From assembly GCA_025617745.1 (NCBI GenBank), contig CM046871.1:32185579-32249578 (forward strand): a stretch of DNA of 64,000 nt, written 5' to 3'. The translations under genes were made by a program, and so were the position numbers. Of this stretch, positions 12,401-24,400 are shown piece by piece (the stretch's first letter is position 1; each line of letters starts with the position of its first letter). Origin of the DNA: Heliocidaris erythrogramma. Its lineage: Eukaryota > Echinodermata > Echinoidea > Camarodonta > Echinometridae. Under the pieces are notes generated by a model. That model worked only from the letters and a program-made list of their open reading frames with translations, had not been told where the DNA came from and searched no databases.

Positions 12401-15400
12401 CGAATTGCGTGATTGTGTAGTAGCTAGGTTGACGCTATACAATGCACGTCGAGGAGGGGAACCAAGCAGACTACCCCTTAGTAGCTGGTTAGATGCTGAT
12501 AAGGGAGCTTGGCTCGATAAATATCAGATGGACAACCTAGACCCCCTGGACAAAGCATTAGCCCAAAAGCTAAAGGTTGGGTATCACACAGGTAAAGGAC
12601 TTCACTTTGTCCCCATTCTCTTCCCTGAAGACACGCATGTGGCATTAAGAAAACTTGCATCAAAAGAAGTCCGTCTAAATGCTGGAGTGTCGGAAGATAA
12701 CAACTACCTGTTTCCAGGCACAAATGATTCGGATGGCCATGTTTCAGGATGGCATGCCGTTCACAGAGTGTGCCAGCAGCTAACACTTCTCAACAAGGAA
12801 ACTCTTACGGCAACCAAGAACCGACACCGAATTAGTGTGCTTTTTGCCTTAAGTGATGTACCGGAGAAGGAAAGGTCATACATTTTTAAGCACTTGGGTC
12901 ACTCAGAGACAACGAATATCAATATCTATCAGGCACCACTGGCGGTCAAAGAAATAACTGTTGTGGGAAGGAGATTGGAGACAATGGATGCAGGTACAGT
13001 AACGGGGGGGGGGGGGGGGGGGGGTTGTTTCATAAAGCCGTTTGTAAAGTTACGAACAACTTTACGAACTACTGAAACATGTTCTTGGGTGCTATACTAA
13101 TCAGATTCTCAATCATTTAGCACACATTTAGCACACATTTAGCACCAGTCGTGCATAAATTCATGCGTAACTTATGAACTGCTTTATGAAACACCCAAGT
13201 ACGTTGTCTGATATTAATTGCAATTTTGGACAGAATGAACACATTGATATTTGAACCGAACATATATTGATTTTCAATTTGGCCGAATTTGGTATGTACA
13301 GTTAACTCTGCGTAAGTCGACCTTCCAAAAGTCAAATAGTCAAATAGTCGAAGCAATTTTTCAGAACAGAATGGGCAAAACATGTGTTTTTTACCTTTTC
13401 TAAGTCGAACAGATTTCTGTGGTCCTGAAAGATTCTTAGGCAGAGTTACCTGTATACGCAGCATATGTTATATATTTTTCAAATATCCTCCCTTTTCTTC
13501 ACAAATTTGGATCTGAATTGAGAAGTATTAAAAAAAGTAACCCAAAGTGAAGCGTATCAGACGACCGAAATTCGCTGAGAATGTGAAGCCGATATGCGTG
13601 ACGTTATTGTTTGAACAGCTGGCCTCGCGTGCGTATTACGTAACCTTTGTATACATTGCGTTCTTCAGCGTTGCATTGCTTTTCAGAAATGCATTTAAAA
13701 CAAAAAATAATTCCCACACCATTCTTTTGTTTATAAATTCATACACGTATGATGGCCACTTTCAATCAGGATTATATACTATCACTTTTTTATTAGTTTG
13801 CTGTACACTACAATAGTTGTTTTCTTCATTATTATACGCAAACATGTGCCCAAGCTTGTGTATGTATCACTTATATAAAAGTTTGATTGTATCATTTCAT
13901 GAAATATGTTGTATGTGAACTGAAAGGTATCAATAAAAGATGATCGAAATATAAAAAAAAAAAATCAGGATTATAGTCTTGCTATTAAAAATAACGATAG
14001 GAAATTTATCCAAAATGTCCCTATCATCTCTGTTACTTTTAATATGTGTTTTAACCTTGCAGAAAAATTTTGTGATCCACTGAGAGGTTAACTGTTGAAA
14101 TGCTATTTATTATAAATCAAAATTACATGTATTCTATGTGCTATTCTTGCTATGCAGGTGGCCTAGGCACTGGCTTTGGTGCTCAGCCGCAACAACAACA
14201 ACAACAACAACACCAACAACAGCAGCAGCAGCAAGGTAACTTTATACCTCAACAGACATGCAAAATAGGCCTGAAGTGCTGATATATGTTCTAGATACAC
14301 TTCAGCTTTTAAGACCGGATGCCTTCCAAGTTCATTTGAGGAGACATGCTCTAGCCTTGTTAGAATAGGAATCAGTAATGGAAAAAAAATGTGAAGTTTA
14401 ACTATGTTTCATTCAGACAGGGTGCTTATACTTTGATTTTGTATTTGAGTAATATTTCCTTTAAAAAAAGTTGTCAAGTGGCTCAACTCTCTTGCAGTAT
14501 GGGGAGAACTGATGAGCCCCCTCAGGTTTTGTTCTCAATGCAGCAATAAGGAAGAAATTATATGCCAACTTAATCTCAATTTAACAAAAATTTCCAAATG
14601 TATCAACTAAAAATATTGTTCATAAAAGAAAATTTGGATAGCAGCATCCCTTTTGTTGGCAAAGTTTAAAACAAACATAAATTTTTAACACTAGTCTTGG
14701 ACTTGTTAATCAATGGATCAACTCTCATTTTGATCACTGGCTCAAGTCTCCCTTGGTCGGCCATTTTGAAAAGTGATTTAATTTTAATCAGCTGTTAAAT
14801 CAAACTAAAACTTAAAATGATAAAAGCATGATGTATAGGCTACGTATTGCAAACGTAACATTTAACAGGATATTTTACCGCTTGAGCTATGAACTTAAAC
14901 ATTGATTGTAGTATGTATATCCCCATAAGAAGACTATCTGATTAGATTTTGGAGTATGTTGGTCAAAGGTCAAGAGAAAGTGTCCTGAATTCAACTTTTT
15001 ATTGTAATAAAGTCTTTTTTCATTCACCTTGACTCACTTTAGTTTATCAGCTTCCTTTTATTAAACTAAAAGTTATATTCCAATCTTACGCAAGCGTCAT
15101 CTTTAAGGGGTGGATCAACTCTCCCGTTGGCTCAACTCTCTTGGATCTCCCCTATGCCATTTATTTATGTATAAAGTTTTCCAATGACATTTTCATGCTT
15201 CCGCTTCCGAAGGTCGTGCTGGAGGCATCATGTTATATTGTGTTGCCTCTCTGTACATCTTAGCGTCTGTACGTCCGTCCCGCTTTCACGTTATCAAAAT
15301 ATCTCAAAATATGAACTTCAAACGTGATGATAGTTTGTATCACTACAGGAAGACGATCTGATTAGGTTTTGTCATATGCTGTTCAAAGGTCGAGGGTTGC

Positions 15401-18400
15401 TGAGGTCAACTTCTGAAGTTATTGGTTTTTAAGGCTGGAGGTATTTAGAAGACGTAGTCGCTTTTGTCTTATATGAAGAAATCAATAATTTGTTTGAATC
15501 TGATATAGTGCCTCTGCATGGGAATTTGAAGTACAATAAGTACCCTAGCATGTCTTATATACTGTTCCTATCACTCAGTCCTATCTTTTGATTAGTGCAA
15601 AGATGGTAGAGACAGGTAACTTGGTCCCAAATTGTGAGGACACCTACTTTTAGCTCAGGTGTTGCAGTAATCAATTTGTTTTGGTCAGGAATGAAGAGTA
15701 AGGTTGTACTAGGGGAACATTAATGCATACCGGTAAATTCTTTTTACTGTGGCCGTTTTAAATCATTGCTGCGCTTGCAACACACTGCAAAGCTCTTTAT
15801 TGTGGTACATGTAACTGAATGTAACATATTTTTTTTCATAAATTAACAGAGTCATCAGACGTCACTTGCTCTCCAGCCTGTGATAAAGTACAAGATCATG
15901 ATGGTAAGAACTAAAGTTATTTTGTTACAAAGTTAATGTATTTATGCTATGTGATATAAGATGATATTAAAAACAAAATGGTTGTACAATTTACTCTGAG
16001 TGAAATACCTCCTATGTGGGAAAATAGATTTTTTTCCCCCTTCATATTTCTCATATAGCAATACTAATCTAACTAAAAGAACTATGATGTTATGCCGAAA
16101 TTGTAGAGATACTCCTCTCATCCTTAGAAACCTGGGTGCTGGCATTTTGTTTTTCCTGATCGCACATTGGAAAATCAGTGATCGGAAATGATCAGGAGAA
16201 AGCCCGAAAATCGGTCGATCAATCGGGATCGCCGATCTAATCTCGCAGCTCTAAATATGATACTGTTGTTATTTGAGTGCAGTGCTGAGTAATATCTTGA
16301 ATTAACATGATAGCAGAAATACATTGCTCCTATGTGGGAAAATGATTTTTTTTGAGAGAGCAGTGCAGTGTAATATGTCTACGTTGTAACAGTGTGTGTG
16401 TGCGGGGGTACATGTTCTTATACATTTTTGGCAGTTCAGTGCTGTATCTGAATGCGTGAATGGTGAGACTAGTTGATGCACAACCACCTTGTTCATCTGA
16501 AGTAGTCTTAAATTTGTTTAAATGTACCTGCCCCTGATGGGACTTGATAGCAGCACCCCTAAATTGTTCCTACATGTATAAACCACTTGTTCATGGTGCA
16601 AAATGGATTGGAGTTAAAAGACATGTAGGTTTATTTTTTGTGAGGTCCCTACTTTCATGAGCTCAGCTGACCATGGTTTTCAAATTTATTTCATAGAAAA
16701 TTATTGTGGGAATCAATTTGTGCAGGAATTGGGTGTAACGTTGTATTAGGGGAACATTAAAGTATAAAATATTTTTACTATGGCCATTTTAAATCATTGC
16801 TAATCTTGCAACACACTGCAAAGCTCTATATTGTGGTACATGTAAACCGAATGTAACACATTTTCTTTCATATTAACAGAGTCATCAGACATCCCTTGCT
16901 CTCAAGCTTGTAATGAAGTCCAAGATGATGGTAAGAACTACACCACGAATAGTGGTCATATTGACCACTACGAATAATACATGCAAAAATAGTTGGTATT
17001 TTCTGTCACGTGTAGAAAAGGTATGGGGGGAGAAATAAGATAAATATTTTAAATACTTGCTTTCAAATTCAGCCCTTAAAAATCTCACTCCTACGCATGT
17101 ACCTCAAATGGCCGTTAGGAAGAACTTTTGATATTTTCAGCAAAATCCAAAGTCAAAATCTTGTCCAAAACCGGAGAAATCCCCGCCGATTTGTTTCGCG
17201 ATCGCGTGTTGCTTACATACTGCCGATGTCTTAAACTAAAATCGGCCAATAAAATTTTTGTCCACGAAGAAACTCTGGATCGCAAGTGCACATCGATCTT
17301 TACGATCGCGCACACAGAAAATCAGGACTTTTCCGTGTATGCCATAGGGACCAAATTTTTAAGGATAAAACTCTTTTGGGGAGATGTCAGCGCCCGCGGC
17401 GACCAGGAAATGTACACAATGACTCCAATAGCTCGTTTTCGCGAGAATCAACAGTAAATTACGGATTTCATTTTTGGAAATATCTTTTCCAACATTGGTG
17501 AGTTGAATTTATTGTATTTCTTGGATATTTTGTGGTCGGTTTTTGTAAATTAAATGCCGATTTTGAGTGAATGTTTGTGACTTTTGTGCAGTCGTGTTTT
17601 AAAAAGTTGAGGTGTATGACTGCCTACATTCTACACACATGTAGCTATGAGTGGTAAGAACTAAAATGTAAAAAATTATTAGGTTGTGTGATATAAATTA
17701 AAGCTGAGATGATATTAAAAACAAAATTGTTGTACAATTTACCCTGAGTGAAATACCTTCTACATGTATGTGGAAAAATAGATTTTTTTTCTTCTTCTTC
17801 ATGTTTCTCATATATAGCAATACTAATCTAACAAAGATAAATATGAAGTAAACCTTCATGATGGGATGTGGGATGGGTTGGGGGGATGGGGTGTGGGATG
17901 GGGGGGGGGGATGGGTGTGGGATTGGGGGGATGGGGTGTGGGATTGGGGGGTGGGGTGTGGGATTGGGGGGGTGGGGTGTGGGATTGGGGGGATGGGGTG
18001 TGGGATTGGGGGGATGGGGTGTGGGATTGGGGGGGGGGATGGGGTGTGGGATTGGGGGGGGGATGGGGTGCGGGATTGGGGGGGATGGGGTGTGGGATTG
18101 GGGGGGATGGGGTGTGGGATTGGGGGGGGGATGGGGTGTGGGATTGGGGGGGATGGGGTGTGGGATTGGGGGGGGGATGGGGTGTGGGATTGGGGGGATG
18201 GGGTGTGGGATTGGGGGGATGGGGTGTGGGATTGGGGGGGGATGGGGTGTGGGATGGGGGGGATGGGGTGTGGGATGGGGTGTGGGATGGGGGGGGGGGG
18301 GTGGGGTGTGGGATGGGGGGGGGGGGAGGGTGTTTGCAAGAGCAATATTAATACAATTTGCTTTCTGGGGAATGTATCAGTTACCTAACTACATGTTATG

Positions 18401-21400
18401 ACAAACTCATTACTGCAGCTGGTTAAAGAATAACCAAGTATACAAGCAGAGACTATGATAACAATGGTTTAGGGAAATGAATTATGTATCCTCTAATTTA
18501 AATTAACTAGGAAAATAAAAATGGTTGTTTCCTACCTGATCTTGAATCTACCAGTATTTCTGGATGCCACCGTATCTCACAGTTAAATGTATTGTATTTG
18601 TGTTGACAAGTATAGCCGTTCAAATATTGCACAGTTCCCATAGAAAGAATATTTACAAGTATATACAAAATAAGGTCACTTCTTTGCGAATGAAGAAGGG
18701 TGACTCCGTTTCTCAACAAGCAATAAGGCCTTACTACCAAGAGAAAAGAGTGAAGAAGGCCGAAAACAACAATGAAGATGCAGCTAAAGAATTGTAGTTG
18801 AAAACTCTAAAAGTTGTGTGCTCCATAAGAACAGCTTAATTAGAAGGAGTGATAAAAAAAAAGGTGTGGCACAAGCTGGTGTAATAAGTGTATGTACATG
18901 TGCATGGTGTATATTGTATTGCAGTGCATTGTACATTGAGTAGCTGCACATCCTAACACAATATGTAGGCTAGTGGAATGTGCTTGCCAAGATAAGTACA
19001 GGTGTATGTAATGAGTACATTATGTGTGGCACTCAAGTAATGTTAGACATGACAATTGAATAAAATACAATAACTAGACATTTAATTCGTCATCAGGACG
19101 AATTAGGTGGTCTGTCATTTGATCTTGATATTTTTGACGAAGACGAATGACAAAATGATAATGTGATAATGTGAAAGATGACGTTGATATCACGATGACA
19201 TTAATTATAATGAATCTAATCAAGATTTTTATGATTTCAGCCTTTTCCAAGCATTTTCAATTCGTAGGCTCTAGCTACTACATTATTAGTGAAATAGCGC
19301 CCCCTTTCTTTCAATGGGGCATAAAGTGTGTGAACATCAATTTTGGATGATTCGTGGATATCATGACAATGATGATGATAATGATGTTGATGATAATCAT
19401 GATAATGATGTGGATGATAATCAACATCATCATGAATATCATCATGACAATGATGATGATAATGATGTTGATAATAATGATCAATTTATATCATCATGAC
19501 AGTGATGCTGATAATGATGTTGATGATAATCATGATGATGATAATGATAATGGTGATGACCATGACTGAAATGACATTGACCTTAGCCATGCCAAATATG
19601 AAAGAGAGATGACATTTCGTGAAGAAAATACGATCATTAGTTGATTTGTAGAAAATGGCGCCTGGATGACGTCACAATAATCTGATGACCTTGAAAAAGA
19701 TGCTGGAACTTGACCTTATTAGGACTGATGACTGACAAAAATTTGAAGATAATTGACTAAGCCAATTTTGAGAATTGTGATATCAAATAGGACTATGTGA
19801 TATTGCAGGATACTGGGAGATACATTGTGTAAATCCCATAGCTCTAATACACGACAGGGAATCACAATTTCCATAGGGTTGTATACAAACTACTGCACAC
19901 TACTTTCTAATAGATATAACACGGAAAATAAGGCATTTTATTACATGGTTTGTGATTGTTTATGTTATAATAGTCGAAGAGGATGGTAAAATGAAAGGCA
20001 AAAAGAAGCAAAAAAAAAATTTTTTAATGGACCCACCGGGGATCGAACCTGGGTCACCGGAATGGGAGGCAAGTGCTTTGACCAATATACCAAAATATTT
20101 CCCATAGAGATAACACGTAAACGAAAAATGGGATTCTCAAATCACATTTTAGAGTTTAAAATTGACAATGATCCCGACATCAGATTGAAAAAACCTAACC
20201 CTCATAGAAAGAGTATTTATCAGGCTACAACATAAATCTGGAAGGAAATAGACCAAGAATAACTGAGATACTGCTCAGAGAACGATGTCATGTAGATTCA
20301 TGATTCGAAAAAAAATCATCTTCCATAGACATTACACGCAAATAGGGGAAATTCTGACATGTCGTTTTGAATTGAAAATTTCACTGTGATGACGTCATCA
20401 AGATGAAAAATGGTGGTGACTGATTTTGTAGGAAATTGCCTCAGCTACAACATATTAAAATCTGGGCGAAAAACGACTAATAATTATGAATCTAGAGCCA
20501 AATTTGCTTAAATGTGATGACGTCAAAACATGAAAAATGGAAATTTTGAATTCTGGCGCCATTTTGATGATGTCATAATGTTTACAAGGGTCAAATGATA
20601 CATGAAATCATATCTATGATTCATACCCTACCTGATGATGAAAAAAAATTTGGGGGTTTATGGACTATTTAAAGAGCTAGAGTTAATTTTGTAGAGGCGT
20701 GTTTTTGCAGGTTTTTACGTTATTTTCGCCATAGATGCGCGCACGGATTTTGAACTTTGACGCCCCCGTACGACCTTATTATTGATTGAAATTGATTCCA
20801 AGTTGATGGAAATGATGAAGAAAAGTGTCAGGATTGCAAATCAATCGAAAAAACAGCGTTTTAACGTTATTTACGACTTGTGCGCGGACGCTTACGCACG
20901 GACATTTTTGAAATGCTCAAAATGACCTGAAACGTGTGCATACTTGATCCTACGTGATTTTGAGCATTTTAAAATCTTGACACGCGCGTAGCGGCACGTC
21001 CTGACCTCTAGATTACCTGTGAGGACATGACTTGATGACCCGTCATCTCAAGTTTATGTGATGTGAATATAGTTGATTTTCGATGATTGATTATGAAGAT
21101 ATAATCGATCTTGTAAATTTACAAAATGGCGTCTTAATGACCTCCAAAAGCTTAATGGACCATGTCCATGATTGACCTCATACATGACATGAAACTCAAT
21201 GATATTGACCTGGCCGATTTTGAGATTTGGTGGGTACAATATAATTTGGAATAAAAAAAAGAAATAAAGAAAAATAATAAAGAAGAAAATTCTGACAAAA
21301 TTAATAGGTGATCTGTCGATACCGACAGACCAAAGGTCTTGAACTGTCACATCAAGGCTGATATAATGGTGTGACTTAGTGACTCTCAATTACTTCCCTG

Positions 21401-24400
21401 CACTTTCTTGGTGTACATGTACTTTCTGTAACTTATTCTTTGGCTATGCTATCCTGAACTGTTGCTCCAGATGAATTCCTGACCTCACAATGCACTATAT
21501 AATTTTATTTAGGGATAAATTTTACCAGTATTATTTTGTAATCACCATACTTCATTTCATGGTTTCAAAAGCATGTAGGACTTTAAAACCATGCTACTGC
21601 CTGATTAGGTTCAAAACTGAAAAGATTTATACCAAGAAAATGTTCAGTAGCATACTGACATGTTTGAAATATGTATAATGTTAATTCCAATTTGCTATTT
21701 ATTGTTTTCAGATTCATCCACACCTATACAAGTTCCTGTAGCTAGATGTAAGTACTGTTTCAGTTTTTGTAGGCTCTATGCCTTGGGGTTAGTGTCTGTC
21801 CAACCATTATTGTTCATTGAATAACTTAAAGTCATAGTATGGTTTTGGTGGATTTGAATGAATTTCCATCAGTCCTTCAAAAAGTGCAGCCTTCTCACTC
21901 CAGACATCAGAAAACAACCTCAAACCTCCCTATAATTAATCTAAAAGACATTTTAATGCTTAATGAAATATGGCCACTAGAGGGAGCTATCCCTTACAAA
22001 AAAGTACCATGGTAATACCATGGTAATACCGCGGTAAATTGGGACGGTATTACTGTGAAAGTACCATGAATTTACCGCGTTACCCATTGTCAAGAAGAAA
22101 ATACTATGAATATACAATGTTTTTCGTAGTAATACTGTGGCAATACGATGTGTACCACGAATTTAAAATGTTTTCGTGGTATTATGGCAGTAATACCATG
22201 AAATACGTAGTATTACCATGGTATTTTTAGCTCACCTGAGCCTAAGGCTTGAGTGAGCTATTGCGATGGAAATTTGTCCGTCGTCCGTCGTGCGTTGTGC
22301 GTCGTCCGTTAACTTTTTACATTTTCATCTTCTTTTCCAAAACCCATGATCGGAATTCAACCAAACTTGGTAGGAATCATTCTTAGGGGTAGGGGACCCA
22401 AAGTTGCAAAAATGGTACATGTGGCCCCCAGGGGGGCCCAGGGGGAGGCCCAGGGGGAGGACCCCCAATTGTAAAAGCTATCTAAATTTCAAACATCTTC
22501 TTCTCCAGAACCAGGCATAGCTCAGACTTGGTATTGTGTATAGAGATACCTCTATAGATGAAGAATGAATGTTGTTCATGAAATTTCTCTGAGTGGCCCT
22601 ATAGGGGCCCTGTGGGGGTAACACACTGGAGGGGGGGGGGGGGAGGCGCTGCCAGGCAAAATGTACATTCTGATCTTCTTCTCCAAAACACATGATCGGA
22701 ATTCAACCAAACTTGGTAGGAATCATCCTTTGGGGTAGGGGACCCAAAGTTCCTAAAATGGTACATGTGGCCCCCAGGGGGGCCCAGGGGGGCCCAGGGG
22801 GAAGGCCCCCAATTGTAAAAGCTATGTAAATTTCAAACATCTTCTACAGAACCAGGCATAGCTCAGACTTGGTATTGTGTATGGAGATACCTCTATAGAT
22901 GAAGAATGAATATTGTTCATGAAATTTCTCTGAGTGGCCCTATAGGGGCCCTGTGATACGTGTATCACATGAAAAATAAATTATAATTATGAAGAAATGT
23001 GGTATAGTGGAGATGGATTGGGTTTTCTTTGAAGATTAAAATGATCGATCCTATGAAAAGTGCATGTGAAGGGGGAATTCAAGAAACATTGAAAATAAAA
23101 TTAATATGAATCTTTTGTGTATTTGTAACAGGTCGCAAGTACACATACTGGAGAAAAGGACAAGATGAAGACATTGTGAGGAAACGTTTCAAGTCATATT
23201 TGGACGGAACATCACAAAAGAGGCTGCCAGGTATGAAGAAGGTCTTTTTTTATGCGTCTGTCACCGAAGATGGTGCCGGCCGGAGGCATCATGTTTTCGG
23301 GTGTCCGTCCATCCGTCCCACTTTCTTGTTATCCCACTAGGAACTCAAACTTGACATATGTAGCACCACCTTAAGACATTCTGAATAGATTTTGGAAATA
23401 GGTCAAAGGTGAAGGGTCGCAGAGGTCAATTCACGGAATTCCAGGTATTGGCCTCATTCTAGTAACATGTAAAAAACCACTTGATATGATATGAACTTTA
23501 TTGATGATTTATCACCATAGGAAGAATCTGATTAGATTTTGGTCAAAGGTCACTGAAAACACTCAAAATTTGAGTAAAATCGGACAATCTGTTCAAGAGT
23601 TATGAACTTTGAAAGTTTAAGTAAATCCTTGCTATGGGGATCCTTGAGTTGGCAACCTTGCCAGCATCTGTGATGTCATCGTGGACACTTCATTCATTTT
23701 GTATACAGAATTTCACATTTTCTTCCTTTTCAAGAAAAATAAGTATTCTTTTGATTTGTTGTTTGAGTATGACATGGTTACATCAATTCTGCAAGCATTT
23801 TGGGAAGAATTAGGGTAATTCCTGACTTGAAATTTCACATAAATCAATTTTTGTAAAAATTTGTGCACAAAATGAATGGAGAGTTATCAACGATGACATC
23901 ACAGATGCTAGCAAAGTTTGCCAACTCAAGGATCCTCATAATACAGATTTACTTAAACTTTAAAAAATCATAACTCTTGAACAGATTGTTTGATTTTGGT
24001 CAAACTTTCACTGTTTATTCTCCTTGGTCATCTCCATTCTCTAAGATCACACTGAGGCCTGTGTTTCATTTTCCTTTAATATATATTTAGACCAAGTTCA
24101 TTGACCTTTTACCTTGGGTGGGTCTCGCCCCAAATTTCATCAGATCATCTACCCCTCATGGTGCATCCCTGGGCCAGACATGATCAATATCCGCCGAGGG
24201 GTTTTTGAGATATCGTGTTTACGAGAGTCCTGTACGGACGGACGGACCAACAACCCAAAAACATAATGCCTCCAACGCCCTTACGGGGTGGAAGCATAAA
24301 ATTATATACTGCTCCCGCTTCTGTAAAGTTACACAGATAACTTTGGACAGAAGAGGGAGAGGGCTATTTCATTGATGGCCCTGAGCACAATAATCCCTAA

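Larger units (their letters stand above)
15590..17840 (+). repeat. Tandem exon-plus-intron duplication
   Basis: Copy 1 (about 15590-16080) and copy 2 (about 16560-16940, resuming 17652-17840) share intron words such as AGGGGAACATTAA, CTTGCAACACACTGCAAAGC and GGTACATGTAA, the small exon, and downstream AAAACAAAATTGTTGTACAA-type sequence. Copy 2 is split by the insertion at 16941-17651. Confidence 0.85.

Noticed and set aside
17698..18401. Several long Gly/Trp and Pro/His/Ser open frames on both strands
   Set aside because: They are produced by the G-rich minisatellite; all frames are open and the proteins are simple repeats.
18564..18797. 77-codon frame ending in a charged tail, as a possible alternative last exon
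   Set aside because: The nearest acceptor leaves the wrong phase for the preceding phase 1 exon, and there is no homology.
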